NCBI RefSeq assembly: GCF_002871795.1
Contig: NZ_PNHL01000011.1
Span: 40,353-104,352, forward strand
Length of the DNA: 64,000 bases
Source of the DNA: Brachybacterium sp. UMB0905
Lineage (GTDB): Bacteria; Actinomycetota; Actinomycetes; Actinomycetales; Dermabacteraceae
Direction of reading: 5' to 3'
Below the pieces are notes generated by a model. It made no database searches and was not told the origin of the DNA. It was given only the letters and a program-made list of their open reading frames with translations. Position numbers and translations under genes: made by a program. How positions within the stretch are numbered: the stretch's first letter is position 1; each line of letters begins with the position of its first letter. This document shows, piece by piece, positions 24,904 through 33,287 of the stretch.

Positions 24904-24921
24904 CCGGGCCGATGGGCCCGG
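24904..24921 (+). other. Hairpin in the 5' leader of the Gly-rich WXG gene
   Basis: CCGGGCC-GATG-GGCCCGG forms a 7-bp G+C stem with a 4-nt loop, about 50 nt before the ATG. It could modulate translation or mRNA stability; no riboswitch family is recognised. Confidence 0.4.
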
Positions 24922-24973
24922 CGGGAGCACAGTAGGACAGGCAGCAGCGAGCACAGAAGGGGGACGGCGGTCG

Positions 24974-26218
24974 ATGAACGCGTTCTGGGGGGCGGATACC
25001 GAGGCGCTGCGCACCATGTCGCAGATCGTGGCGCGGCGCTCGGGCGCGGTCGAGGACCTCGAGACCCTGCTGACGGGCCTGATCGACCGCGTCGAGTGGC
25101 TCGGCGAGGACGCTGACCGGTTCCGCGCCGACTGGTCCGGCGCCGTGCGCCCCGGCCTGCAGGACTGCAGCGTGGAGCTGCGGCATCGCGCCCGGCGGCT
25201 GCTCGAGCACGCCGATGAGCAGGAGAGCGCCTCGACGCTGGGTGCGCATGATTCCGGAGGCGCTGGCGGGGGCGCCGGTGGTGGGGGCGGTACCGGTTCC
25301 GGCGGTGGCTCCGGCTCTGGCGGCGGCGGTTCTCGCGGTGCAGGCGGCGGCACGGGCTCTGGTGGCGGTTCGGGTTCCGGTGGCGCCGGGGCTGGCCTGG
25401 GCGGAACTCCGCAGGAGCAGGTGGAAGCAGGTATCGGGGCGCTGCTCGGCGCGGCCGTCGGGGAGGGCGCACTGCAGCAGTCCTTCGAGCTGCTCGGCTC
25501 CACCCCGCAGGGTGAGGAGCTGTCCCGTGTGCTCGCCTCGGCCTTCGGCCCCGAGGGCCAGGGTGGCCAGGGCGGCGGTGGGGTGGCCGATGCCTTCGGT
25601 GAGCTCCTCAGCGCCGTGATGAACAACCCGGTGGCGCGGGCCGCATTCCTCGGGGCGCTGATGGGCACCGTGTTCGGTGGGCTGGTCGGCGGGATCCTCG
25701 CCTCCCTGCTCTCCGGGGGCGCCGGCTCCGTGGGGGAGGGGCTGCGCGATCTCGGCACCGGCCTGAACCACGAGACCGGGATGGGCATCGGCACCGGGGT
25801 CGGAGACATGATCGGCTCCGGGGCGCTCAGCGGCGCGGGATCCGAGCTCTCCAGCGGCGGGGGTGCTGGTGGCGGCGGGGGTGCATCCGATGCCGGCGCT
25901 GCCGGGGGTTCCGGCGGTGGTGACGCTGCGGGCGGCGGAGGCGGCGGTGCGTCCGGCGGGGGTGGCGGTGCCTCCGGTGGCGCGAGCGCTCCGGTCGGTG
26001 GCGGGGAGACAGAGGCCGCCGCCCCGGTGGTCACGACCCTTGGGCCGCAGGGCCTCGAGCACGGCGCGAGCATGACCGGCGGTTCTTTGGGCGGACGCTT
26101 CATCGCCGAAAGCTCCGGCGAGAGCATGACGATGTTCGAGCGGCTCGTGGCCTACCTCTCGGAGGCCTTCGGTCAGCGTGGCGGCACGTCCGCCGGGGAG
26201 GCCATCGGCCGCGGCTGA
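24974..26218 (+). CDS. WXG-type protein with long Gly/Ser-rich region
   Basis: 414 aa. The first 90 residues are clearly paralogous to those of the toxin at 22948: both have [NF]-x-[FW]-GADTE near the start, Trp42-x-Gly44 (VEWLGEDADRF), a second DWSGAVRPGLQD and a HADEQ ending. Glycine-rich tracts follow (about 95-145 and 300-340), around an Ala/Gly hydrophobic stretch (AAFLGALMGTVFGGLVGGIL), possibly membrane-interacting. No nuclease or other enzymatic domain is visible and no immunity-like gene follows. It is possibly a structural or chaperone-like type VII substrate. Start ATG; leader contains AGAAGGGGG. Confidence 0.7.
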   Translation: MNAFWGADTEALRTMSQIVARRSGAVEDLETLLTGLIDRVEWLGEDADRFRADWSGAVRPGLQDCSVELRHRARRLLEHADEQESASTLGAHDSGGAGGGAGGGGGTGSGGGSGSGGGGSRGAGGGTGSGGGSGSGGAGAGLGGTPQEQVEAGIGALLGAAVGEGALQQSFELLGSTPQGEELSRVLASAFGPEGQGGQGGGGVADAFGELLSAVMNNPVARAAFLGALMGTVFGGLVGGILASLLSGGAGSVGEGLRDLGTGLNHETGMGIGTGVGDMIGSGALSGAGSELSSGGGAGGGGGASDAGAAGGSGGGDAAGGGGGGASGGGGGASGGASAPVGGGETEAAAPVVTTLGPQGLEHGASMTGGSLGGRFIAESSGESMTMFERLVAYLSEAFGQRGGTSAGEAIGRG

Positions 26219-26249
26219 ACCGTCGGCCACCAGTCCCGCTGAGCCGTCG
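26214..26249. repeat. 12-bp direct repeat spanning a stop codon
   Basis: GCTGAACCGTCG at 26214-26225 holds the stop of the Gly-rich WXG gene. GCTGAGCCGTCG recurs at 26238-26249, a period of 24 nt, with an intact TGA. Confidence 0.6.
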
Positions 26250-26335
26250 CTCCTCGCGCAGCCCGGCGCACACATATCCCGGCGCTACCCTGGTTCCAGC
26301 CCCTTCGGCGGGGACCGCGCAGCAGGAGATGTGTC

Positions 26336-27226
26336 ATGAACAGCAGCGATCGGCGATCCGACGTCCTCGTCATGGTGCCGGGGGTGATGGGCTCCGCGCC
26401 GGACGGCGCCGAGGCATTCCACCTGGCCGCGATCGACTCCCCGCAGCTGCTGGTCACCGATTTCGTGGCCACGCGCGGCGATGGCGTGTTCGAGACGCTC
26501 GGTGCCTTCGACGGCACACTCGTGAATGTGCGCCCGCACCTGGAGCGCCTGACCCGCTCCGCCGCGATGATCGACCTGCCCGCCCCGGACCTCGAGGTCC
26601 TCACAGCCGCGCTCGACGCGGCGGTCGCCGCCCATGAGCCGGTGCGCGAGCTCACCGTGCGCCTGTCCCTCACCCGCGGGGTCGAGGGGACCGATGAGCC
26701 CACCTGCTGGATCCACGCCCGCACCGCCGAGGACTACGCACCCGCCCGCGCCGGACTGCGCGTGATCACCCTCGATAGGGGCCTGTCCACGACCGCCCCG
26801 GCAACCAGCCCCTGGCTGCTCGCGGGCGCGAAAACCCTCTCCTACGCCGTGAACATGGCGGTGCTGCGCGAGGCCCAGCGCCGCGGCGCCGAGGAGGTGC
26901 TGTTCGTCTCCTCCGACGGCTACGCCCTCGAAGGCCCCACCTCCACGCTCCTGGTGCAGCGCGAGGACCGCTTCCTCACCACCCCCGTGAGCGCCGGAGT
27001 GCTCCCCGGCACCTCAGTGACCAGCGCTTTCGATGCGCTACGGGCGATGGGACGCCAGTGCGCCGAGGAGCTGCTCACCCCGGCGCAGGTGAAGGAGTCC
27101 CAGGGCGCCTGGCTGCTGTCCTCAGGCCGACTCGCCTGCCCCATCACCCACCTCGATGAGGCCGAGCTGCCGGTGGACCGCGAGCTCACCGCCCGCATCG
27201 GCGACGCCATCGCCGGGCGCAGCTGA
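26336..27226 (+). CDS. Class IV PLP-dependent aminotransferase (aminodeoxychorismate lyase-like)
   Basis: 296 aa. Family elements are TRGDGVFETLGAFDG near the N-terminus, a PLP-lysine region WLLAGAKTLSYAVNMAVLRE, EVLFVSSDGYALEGPTSTLL, and TTPVSAGVLPGTSVTSAFDA. The GDGVFET and EGPTST motifs favour aminodeoxychorismate lyase (PabC, p-aminobenzoate formation) over branched-chain aminotransferase, but the subgroup is hard to settle by eye. A -10-like TACCCT at 26286-26291 and ribosome site AGGAG support the start. It converges on the SorC gene with 14 nt between stops. Confidence 0.82.
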   Translation: MNSSDRRSDVLVMVPGVMGSAPDGAEAFHLAAIDSPQLLVTDFVATRGDGVFETLGAFDGTLVNVRPHLERLTRSAAMIDLPAPDLEVLTAALDAAVAAHEPVRELTVRLSLTRGVEGTDEPTCWIHARTAEDYAPARAGLRVITLDRGLSTTAPATSPWLLAGAKTLSYAVNMAVLREAQRRGAEEVLFVSSDGYALEGPTSTLLVQREDRFLTTPVSAGVLPGTSVTSAFDALRAMGRQCAEELLTPAQVKESQGAWLLSSGRLACPITHLDEAELPVDRELTARIGDAIAGRS

Positions 27227-27240
27227 GCGCCCGCCGCTTC

Positions 27241-28197
27241 TCAGATCCCGGCAAGCACCGCGCGGGCCAGCTCCGTGTCCACCACGAGGGTGTGGATCGC
27301 CCCGGAACGCAGCACCCCCGTGAGCCCCGCGGCCTTCTCCGCGCCGGCCGCCACACCCAGCACCTGGGGGACGCGCAGCAGCTCGGAGAACGTCACGGCG
27401 AGCACCCGCTGATCCGTCGGCGCCCCGAGCGGCACCCCGGAGGCATCGACGAACCGCCCGCACACATCGCCCACCGGCCGCTGCGCGAAAAACCGCTCCT
27501 GCTCGGCCGAATCCAGCGCCATGAGCTCGACGATCCGCGAGGAGGAGTGCACGCCCACCGAGCCGATGCCCACCAGCGCGAGCTCCACCTGCGCGGCCGC
27601 CTCCAGCACCGAGCCGATCGAGGACTCCGCCCGCAGCGTCGCCGCGGCCGTCCCCGACTCCAGCACCGCCGGGGCATACAGCATCTCCGGTCGCGCCCCC
27701 AGCCGGTCCGCGAGAGTCCGCAGCACCGATTCGCCCGCATCCAGCTCATCCAGGGCGCTGTGCCCACCCACGAGCGGCAGCACCCGCGGGGCCGGACGCA
27801 GCCGATGGGCGGGCAGCGCCGCCACAGTGGACTGCACCGTCTGCCCCCAGGACACCCCGATGCTTCCCACCTGCGGCGCCAGTTGCTCCAGCAGCGTCGC
27901 GCCCGCCCGCGCCACCGCCTCGATCCCGGGGGTGCGGGGGGCGGAGACCACCTGCACCGCCTGCAGCGAGAACGCTGAGCGCAGCGCCGCCTCGAGCGCG
28001 GCATCCCGCTGCGGCGGACCGTCGGGATCATGGATCGTGATCTCCACGATCCCGCGCTCGCGCGCCTGCGAGAGGATCCGTGAGACATTCGAGCGCGACA
28101 GCCCGAGCTCCGCGGCGATCTCGGTCTGCGAGCAGCCCTGCTCGTAGTACAGCCGGGCCGCGCGCACGATCACGGCGGAATCGCGAGGCGCGGGCAT
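27241..28197 (-). CDS. SorC/DeoR-family sugar-binding transcriptional regulator
   Basis: 318 aa. The N-terminal HTH (about residues 8-50) reads AARLYYEQGCSQTEIAAELG followed by LSRSNVSRILSQARERGIVE, typical of SorC. The sugar-phosphate-binding domain has VGSIGVSWGQTVQSTV, LPLVGGHSALDELDAGESV, VGIGSVGVHSSS and AVTFSELLRVPQVLGVAAG. It diverges from a PTS IIA gene, so regulation of that gene by a phosphorylated sugar is likely (inference). Ribosome site GGAGGA. A -10-like TACGCT (28265-28260) lies about 60 nt upstream. Confidence 0.9.
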   Translation of the reverse strand: MPAPRDSAVIVRAARLYYEQGCSQTEIAAELGLSRSNVSRILSQARERGIVEITIHDPDGPPQRDAALEAALRSAFSLQAVQVVSAPRTPGIEAVARAGATLLEQLAPQVGSIGVSWGQTVQSTVAALPAHRLRPAPRVLPLVGGHSALDELDAGESVLRTLADRLGARPEMLYAPAVLESGTAAATLRAESSIGSVLEAAAQVELALVGIGSVGVHSSSRIVELMALDSAEQERFFAQRPVGDVCGRFVDASGVPLGAPTDQRVLAVTFSELLRVPQVLGVAAGAEKAAGLTGVLRSGAIHTLVVDTELARAVLAGI

Positions 28198-28324
28198 GGG
28201 TCCTCCTGCAGGGACGGGGATGACGCGCGGCGCCGGGGCGGGCCGCGCGGGTTGCGCTCAGCGTACGCATCGGCGCTGCGTGAGTGTCAGAATCTAAGGA
28301 GCACCTCCGGCGGAAGCGAGCCCC

Positions 28325-28819
28325 ATGACCCACGAGCACACCCCCGCGCCCCGCGCCCCTCTCGCCCTGCACCTCGTCCTCGCGCAGTGCGAGGCCGCGA
28401 GCAGCGCGGAGGTCCTGGAGACCCTCGCCGCGCAGCTGCTGCACGACGGCGTGGTCTCCGCGGACTTCCCGCGCGCGCTCGCCGAGCGGGAGGCCGCCTA
28501 CCCGACGGGCCTGCCCACCCCGATCCCCACCGCGATCCCGCACGCCGATCCGCAGCATGTGCAGCGCCCCGGCCTCGCGCTCGCCACCCTCGCTCAGCCG
28601 GTGGCCTTCGGGGAGATGGCCGCGCCGGGCCGGGAGGTCGCGGTGCGCCTGGTCGCGATGCCGCTGCTGACCGACGCCCGCGAGCACCTGGCCGCCCTGC
28701 AGCGCCTGATGGGTGTGCTGCGCGATGAGCAGCTGGTGACGCAGCTGCTCGCAGCCCCCGATGACGCATCGCTGCGGGCGCTGGCCGAGCAGCATCTGAC
28801 GGGGGAGCAGAACGCATGA
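28325..28819 (+). CDS. PTS sugar transporter subunit IIA (fructose/mannitol/galactitol type)
   Basis: 164-aa cytosolic phosphotransfer domain. The phospho-acceptor motif is TPIPTAIPHADPQHVQRPGLA (His73), and LxQxLxxDGxVxxxFxxAxxxREAAYPTGL precedes it, the standard EIIA-2 pattern. No IIB or IIC gene is next to it, so either the permease is elsewhere or the domain works as a regulator, possibly of the divergent SorC protein. The stop overlaps the start of the Nudix gene by 4 nt (28816-28819). Confidence 0.88.
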   Translation: MTHEHTPAPRAPLALHLVLAQCEAASSAEVLETLAAQLLHDGVVSADFPRALAEREAAYPTGLPTPIPTAIPHADPQHVQRPGLALATLAQPVAFGEMAAPGREVAVRLVAMPLLTDAREHLAALQRLMGVLRDEQLVTQLLAAPDDASLRALAEQHLTGEQNA

Positions 28820-29283
28820 GCCAGCCTCGCGTGGGCGTGAAAGCCCTGATCATCGACGACGGGAAGGTGCTGCTGAACCACTACGTCGATGACCGCGGCG
28901 GGGAGGCGTACGCCCTGCCCGGCGGTGGCCAGCAGCATCGTGAATCCCAGCCGGAGGCGCTCGTGCGCGAATGCGAGGAGGAGATCGGCGCGCTCGTGGA
29001 GGTGCACCAGGTGGCGCTGATCTATGAGGTGATGATGGAGCGGCGGATGGTCGGCGGCGCCCCGATCCCGCCCTTCCACCAGGTCAACACCGTCTACTGG
29101 TGCGGTCTCGCCGAGGGAGAGGAGCCGGGGCTCGGCCCCTCCCCGGATCGCGGTCAGGCCGGTACCGCCTGGATTGCGCTCGATGAGCTCGACGCGCATC
29201 CGATCCACCCGGTGCAGCTGGGGGCGTGGCTGCAGTCCGATCCCAGCTCGCGCCCGCTGTCCCTCGGCGTCACCGGGGTGTGA
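28816..29283 (+). CDS. Nudix hydrolase
   Basis: 155 aa. A complete Nudix box runs from Gly37 through Glu43, Arg51-Glu52 and Glu55-Glu56 to Gly58 (GGQQHRESQPEALVRECEEE), matching G-x5-E-x7-R-E-U-x-E-E-x-G. It hydrolyses a nucleoside diphosphate linked to some moiety; the substrate cannot be told. Translationally coupled to the PTS IIA gene by ATGA. Confidence 0.9.
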   Translation: MSQPRVGVKALIIDDGKVLLNHYVDDRGGEAYALPGGGQQHRESQPEALVRECEEEIGALVEVHQVALIYEVMMERRMVGGAPIPPFHQVNTVYWCGLAEGEEPGLGPSPDRGQAGTAWIALDELDAHPIHPVQLGAWLQSDPSSRPLSLGVTGV

Positions 29284-29342
29284 GTTCTCCCGGCGCCCGA
29301 TAGCCTGGTGCGGATCCGACCGTCACCGACCTGAGGAGCATC

Positions 29343-30191
29343 ATGATCACCACCCCCGCTGTGTCCTTCCGCGACGGCCGTTCCATCCCGCAGCTGGGAT
29401 ACGGCGTCTGGCAGGTCCCGAACGATGTCGCGGCCGATGTGGTGGTCACCGCTCTCGAGGCCGGCTACCGCCACGTCGACACCGCCCGCGGCTACGAGAA
29501 CGAGGCCGGTGTGGGACAGGCGCTCAAGCGCGCCGGTCTGGGGCGCGATGAGGTGTTCGTGACCTCCAAGGTCCCCAACCAGGACCAGGGCCGCGACAAG
29601 ACCCTCAAGAGCTTCGAGGGCACCATGCAGGACCTGGGCCTGGAGGAGCTGGACCTGTACCTCGTGCACTGGCCCGCCCCCGCCAACGGTCTGGCGCTGG
29701 AGACCTGGAAGACCCTCATCGAGCTGCAGGAGCAGGGGCGCATCCGCTCCATCGGCACCTCGAACTTCCGCATCCAGGACCTCGAGATGCTCGAGCAGGA
29801 GACCGGCGTGCTGCCGGTGCTGAACCAGATCGAGCTGCACCCCTACTTCGCGCAGCACGAGATGCGCGAGTTCCACGCCTCCAAGGGCATCGTCACCGAG
29901 AGCTGGTCCCCGCTGGGCCAGGGCGGCGGCGAGCTCGAGGATCCCGTCATCACCGGGATCGCTGAGGCGCATGGCGCCACCCCGGCGCAGGTGATGCTGG
30001 CCTGGAACCTGGCCCAGGGGCACGTGGTCATCCCCAAGTCCGTCACCCCCGAGCGGATCACCTCGAACCTCGCCTCCCTCGAGCTGCAGCTCACCGCGGA
30101 GGAGATCGCGGCGATCGACGCGCTGGACAAGGGTGAGGACGGCCGCCGCGGCGGGCACCCGGACCACTTCTCCGGCTACCAGGGGGCCTGA
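29343..30191 (+). CDS. Aldo/keto reductase
   Basis: 282-aa NADPH-dependent reductase of the AKR5-like bacterial group. The catalytic tetrad is visible: Asp46 and Tyr51 in HVDTARGYENE, Lys76 in VTSKVP, and His109 in LYLVHWP. The cofactor region is VIPKSVTPERITSNLASLE. Many bacterial homologues act on 2,5-diketo-gluconate or methylglyoxal-like carbonyls; the substrate here is unknown. Separate ATG 59 nt after the Nudix stop with GAGGAGC as ribosome site. Confidence 0.92.
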   Translation: MITTPAVSFRDGRSIPQLGYGVWQVPNDVAADVVVTALEAGYRHVDTARGYENEAGVGQALKRAGLGRDEVFVTSKVPNQDQGRDKTLKSFEGTMQDLGLEELDLYLVHWPAPANGLALETWKTLIELQEQGRIRSIGTSNFRIQDLEMLEQETGVLPVLNQIELHPYFAQHEMREFHASKGIVTESWSPLGQGGGELEDPVITGIAEAHGATPAQVMLAWNLAQGHVVIPKSVTPERITSNLASLELQLTAEEIAAIDALDKGEDGRRGGHPDHFSGYQGA

Positions 30192-30247
30192 GCCCCACCT
30201 CGGAGGCCCTACAGCGCCGAGCTCACAGCCGCTGACGCTCTGCCCAG

Positions 30248-30283
30248 AGCGGCAGGCGCACGGCTCATAGCGGCAGGCGCACG
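30248..30283. repeat. 15-bp direct repeat spanning a stop codon (minus-strand gene)
   Basis: AGCGGCAGGCGCACG occurs at 30248-30262 and 30269-30283, period 21 nt. The second copy codes the final residues (VRLPL) of the dehydrogenase; the first lies just past its stop. Confidence 0.8.
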
Positions 30284-31767
30284 TAGGTGGTCTCCAGGTA
30301 CTCCTCGATGCCCGTCGGCCCTCCTTCGCGGCCGAGCCCCGACTCCTTCACACCGCCGAAGGGGGCCGAGGGGTCCGAGGCGACACCCAGGTTCACCGCC
30401 ACCATCCCGGACTCGATGCGCTGGGCCACGGCGGTGACCTCGGCGAGGTCCGCCCCGACCACATAGCTCATGAGCCCGAACTCGGTGCGGTTCGCAGCCC
30501 GGATCATCTCCTCCACCTCGTCCAGGACGATCACGGGAGCGACCGGCCCGAAGATCTCCTCGCGGGTCAGGCGCGCATCGGCCGGGACATCGGCCAGCAC
30601 CGTCGGCAGATAGTAGAAGCCGTCCGCGCAGCCGGCCGGCAGCTCCTCGGCCGTGGCGCGGCGGCCGCCGGTGAGCACACGCGCGCCACGCTCCACGGCA
30701 TCGGCCACGAGCTCCTCCACGGTCTTCAGCGCCGCGGCGTCGATGAGGGGGCCGATGGTGCTCGCCGGATCAATGCCCGGCCCCAGCACCAGCTCCTCAG
30801 TGGCCTCACGCAGCCGCGTCGTGAACTCCTCGGCGCGCGAGGAATGGACGTAGAAACGGTTCGCGGCCGTGCAGGCCTCGCCGTTGTTGCGGAACTTCGC
30901 GGGCATCGCCGCGGCGATCGCGGTGTCCATCTCGGCGCTCGGCAGCACGAGGAACGGGGCGTTGCCACCCAGCTCCATCGAGGAGCGCAGCACATGCTCA
31001 GAAGCCTGGGCCAGCAGGGTGCGGCCCACCGCGGTAGAGCCGGTGAAGGAGACCTTGCGGAGCCGTGCATCGGCCATCAGCGTGGCGGACAGGCCGCGGG
31101 AATCCGAGGTCACCACGCAGTTCACCACCCCGTCGGGCACCCCCGCATCCCGCAGGATCTCCATCAGCACCAGGGACGTCAGCGGCGTGGCGGAGGCGGG
31201 TTTGAGCACCACCGTGCACCCGGCAGCGAGCGCCGGGCCGATCTTCCGCGTCCCCATCGACAGCGGGAAGTTCCATGGCGTGATCGCGAGCACCGGTCCG
31301 ACGGGGCGGCTCGTGGTGAGGATGGCTTCGGCAGCGGTGGGGGCGGTGCGGAACGAGCCGGGCAGGCGCACCGCCTGCTCGGCGAACCAGCGCAGGAACT
31401 CCGCGCCGTAGGTCACTTCACCGCGAGCTTCGGCCAGCGGCTTGCCCATCTCGAGGGTCATGAGCAGGGCGAGACCCTCGGCGCGCTCATGGCACAGCTC
31501 GTACGCACGGTGCAGGATCTGCGAGCGCTCCCGCGGGAGGGTGCGCGCCCAGTCCTCCTGCGCTGCCACGGCGGCATCCAGCGCCTGGGTGCCGACGACG
31601 GCGGCATCCGCATCGACCACGCTGGTGAGGGCCTGACCGGTGGCCGGGTCGAGCACCTCCAGTCCCGCGCTGCCGCCCAGGAAGGCGCCGTCGACGAAGG
31701 AGCTGCGAGGCACTGCCTCGAGCAGGGCGGTGATGCGCGCGGACTGGGTGGTGTCGGCCGGGGTCAT
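30265..31767 (-). CDS. gabD: NAD(P)-dependent succinate-semialdehyde dehydrogenase-like aldehyde dehydrogenase
   Basis: 500 aa. ALDH elements in order: PWNFPLSMGTRKIGPALAAG, KPASATPLTSLVLMEIL, FTGSTAVGRTLLAQAS, the general-base motif SMELGGNAPFLVLPSA, the nucleophile region FRNNGEACTAANRFYVHS (catalytic Cys in GEACTA), EEIFGPVAPVIV and PFGGVKESGLGREGG. Many succinate-semialdehyde dehydrogenases share this profile, but substrate specificity is not proven. GGAGGAG precedes the ATG at 31767. It diverges from the cardiolipin synthase gene; a 16-bp repeat array lies between. Confidence 0.85.
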   Translation of the reverse strand: MTPADTTQSARITALLEAVPRSSFVDGAFLGGSAGLEVLDPATGQALTSVVDADAAVVGTQALDAAVAAQEDWARTLPRERSQILHRAYELCHERAEGLALLMTLEMGKPLAEARGEVTYGAEFLRWFAEQAVRLPGSFRTAPTAAEAILTTSRPVGPVLAITPWNFPLSMGTRKIGPALAAGCTVVLKPASATPLTSLVLMEILRDAGVPDGVVNCVVTSDSRGLSATLMADARLRKVSFTGSTAVGRTLLAQASEHVLRSSMELGGNAPFLVLPSAEMDTAIAAAMPAKFRNNGEACTAANRFYVHSSRAEEFTTRLREATEELVLGPGIDPASTIGPLIDAAALKTVEELVADAVERGARVLTGGRRATAEELPAGCADGFYYLPTVLADVPADARLTREEIFGPVAPVIVLDEVEEMIRAANRTEFGLMSYVVGADLAEVTAVAQRIESGMVAVNLGVASDPSAPFGGVKESGLGREGGPTGIEEYLETTYVRLPL

Positions 31768-31830
31768 CGGAACTCCTCCATCAGATCGCAGGTGACGCCG
31801 TGGTCGATGACCAGGATCACCTGCCAGATG

Positions 31831-31926
31831 CAGTCGAGCAAGGCTGTGGTCGTTCACCGCTGCGGTCAATCAGGGTCGTGATCGATCATCACTGCGGTCG
31901 ATCAAGGCTGTGGTCGATCAGGGCGT
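31831..31926. repeat. Six 16-bp direct repeats (iteron-like) in a divergent promoter
   Basis: Units begin at 31831, 31847, 31863, 31879, 31895 and 31911, exactly 16 bp apart, with consensus TGGTCGATCAAGGCTG. Outer copies are more degenerate than those at 31895 and 31911. The core TCGATCA is half of a GATCGATC palindrome. A further TGGTCGATGA lies at 31801, off phase. The array occupies most of the 248-nt gap between gabD (minus) and cls (plus). Sixteen base pairs is about 1.5 helical turns, so successive sites face alternate sides. Confidence 0.8.
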
Positions 31927-32003
31927 CGTCCCGTCGACGGTATCCCGCCGTTTCCGCGACTGCGGGTGCTCCGGCGTGCTCGCGAGGGACGGGCGCGGCC
32001 GCA

Positions 32004-32009
32004 TACCCT
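32004..32009 (+). promoter_or_regulatory. -10 box of a probable leaderless cls transcript
   Basis: TACCCT ends 6 nt before the cls ATG at 32016. With the usual 6-7 nt from -10 to start site, transcription would begin at or next to the A of ATG, and there is no ribosome site. This is typical of leaderless actinobacterial genes. Confidence 0.55.
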
Positions 32010-32015
32010 GTGCTC

Positions 32016-33278
32016 ATGAGCATCCTGACTCGAATCCGCGCCATCACCGGGGAGCGCCCGCTGCGGCGCCTGGCGATGATCGGAGCGGCCGCGGTGGCTG
32101 CCCCGCCGCTCGTGGCGGCCACGGCTCTCATCGTGATCGATGAGATCCAGAACCTGAAGCGCAAGACGCGCGAGGCGCCGCACCCGGGCACCTTCGAGAC
32201 CACGGTGCGCGGATCGCACCTGACGGTTTACACCTCCGGGGACACCGTGTACGACGACATGATCGCGGCGATCGACGCCGCGGAAGAGTCGGTGCTGCTG
32301 GAGACGTTCATCTGGAAGGGCGATTCCGTGGGTCAGCGGTTCATGGATGCCGTGAACCGGGCGGGCGAACGCGGGGTGGATGTGCGGGTCGCCTATGACG
32401 GCTTCGGCAACCTCGTGGTGCCGCCGTCGTTCTACCGGGGCTTCTCGGACACGGTGAAGGTGCGGCGCCTCCCGGCCTTCGCGCGCCCCTACTGGCGGGG
32501 ACTGCTGCGCCACACCGGGTTCAACCACTCCAAGATCCTGGTGGTCGATGACCGGATCGCCTTCGTGGGCGGGTACAACATCGGCGACACCTATGCCAAG
32601 CAGTGGCGGGACACGCATGTGCGTCAGATCGAGGCCGGGGTGTGGGGGCTGCGCCACGCCATGACGCGGCTGTGGAATGACGCGAGCCCCGATGATGAGG
32701 ATGTTCCGTGGATCCCGCCGGAGGACTGGGATCCGACGGTGCGGGTGGCGGCGAACCTGCCCACCCAGCTGGTGTACCCCATCCGGCAGTTGTACCTCTC
32801 CGCGATCGAGCGGGCCCAGCACCGCATCTTTATCACCACCCCGTACTTCATCCCGGACCAGCAGATTCTGCGCGGGCTGCAGGCCGCGGCCCGGCGCGGG
32901 GTGGACGTGCGGGTGATGGTCCCCAAAAGGTCCAACCACATCGTCGCGGACTTTGCCGCCCGCGGCTTCTACGCGGAACTGCTGGAGTCAGGGGTGACGA
33001 TCCTGCTGTACGAGGCGGCGATGATCCACGCCAAGACCGCCACCGTGGACGGGATCTGGTCCACGGTGGGCACGGCGAACATCGACCGTCTCTCCCTGTC
33101 CTTCAACTACGAGACGAACGTGGAGATCATCGACGAGAGCTTCGCACGCACGATGGAGCAGGTCTTCGAGGCCGATTCCGAGCACAGCGAGATCCTCACC
33201 TCCCCGCACTGGAAGGAGAGGCATCTCATGGCTCGGGTGGCGGAGAAGGCCCTTGTGCCGCTGCGGCCCTTCCTGTGA
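32016..33278 (+). CDS. cls: Cardiolipin synthase-type phospholipase D family protein
   Basis: 420 aa. One N-terminal membrane helix (AAVAAPPLVAATALIVIDE), then two PLD domains. The first HKD motif is HSKILVVDDRIAFVGGYN (His171, Lys173, Asp178); the second is HAKTATVDGIWSTVGTAN. Expected reaction: transfer of a phosphatidyl group between phosphatidylglycerol molecules, or from CDP-diacylglycerol, at the membrane. The start is chosen because TACCCT sits 6 nt upstream; a longer frame to 31800 would run through the repeat array. Convergent with the S10 peptidase gene. Confidence 0.88.
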   Translation: MSILTRIRAITGERPLRRLAMIGAAAVAAPPLVAATALIVIDEIQNLKRKTREAPHPGTFETTVRGSHLTVYTSGDTVYDDMIAAIDAAEESVLLETFIWKGDSVGQRFMDAVNRAGERGVDVRVAYDGFGNLVVPPSFYRGFSDTVKVRRLPAFARPYWRGLLRHTGFNHSKILVVDDRIAFVGGYNIGDTYAKQWRDTHVRQIEAGVWGLRHAMTRLWNDASPDDEDVPWIPPEDWDPTVRVAANLPTQLVYPIRQLYLSAIERAQHRIFITTPYFIPDQQILRGLQAAARRGVDVRVMVPKRSNHIVADFAARGFYAELLESGVTILLYEAAMIHAKTATVDGIWSTVGTANIDRLSLSFNYETNVEIIDESFARTMEQVFEADSEHSEILTSPHWKERHLMARVAEKALVPLRPFL

Positions 33279-33287
33279 GGAGCCGGC

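Noticed and set aside
25250..26000. Gly-codon tracts as possible repeat element or CRISPR-like array
   Set aside because: These are in-frame glycine-rich coding runs (GGC/GGT/GGG) without fixed unit length or spacers. No CRISPR array or cas gene was seen anywhere in the window.
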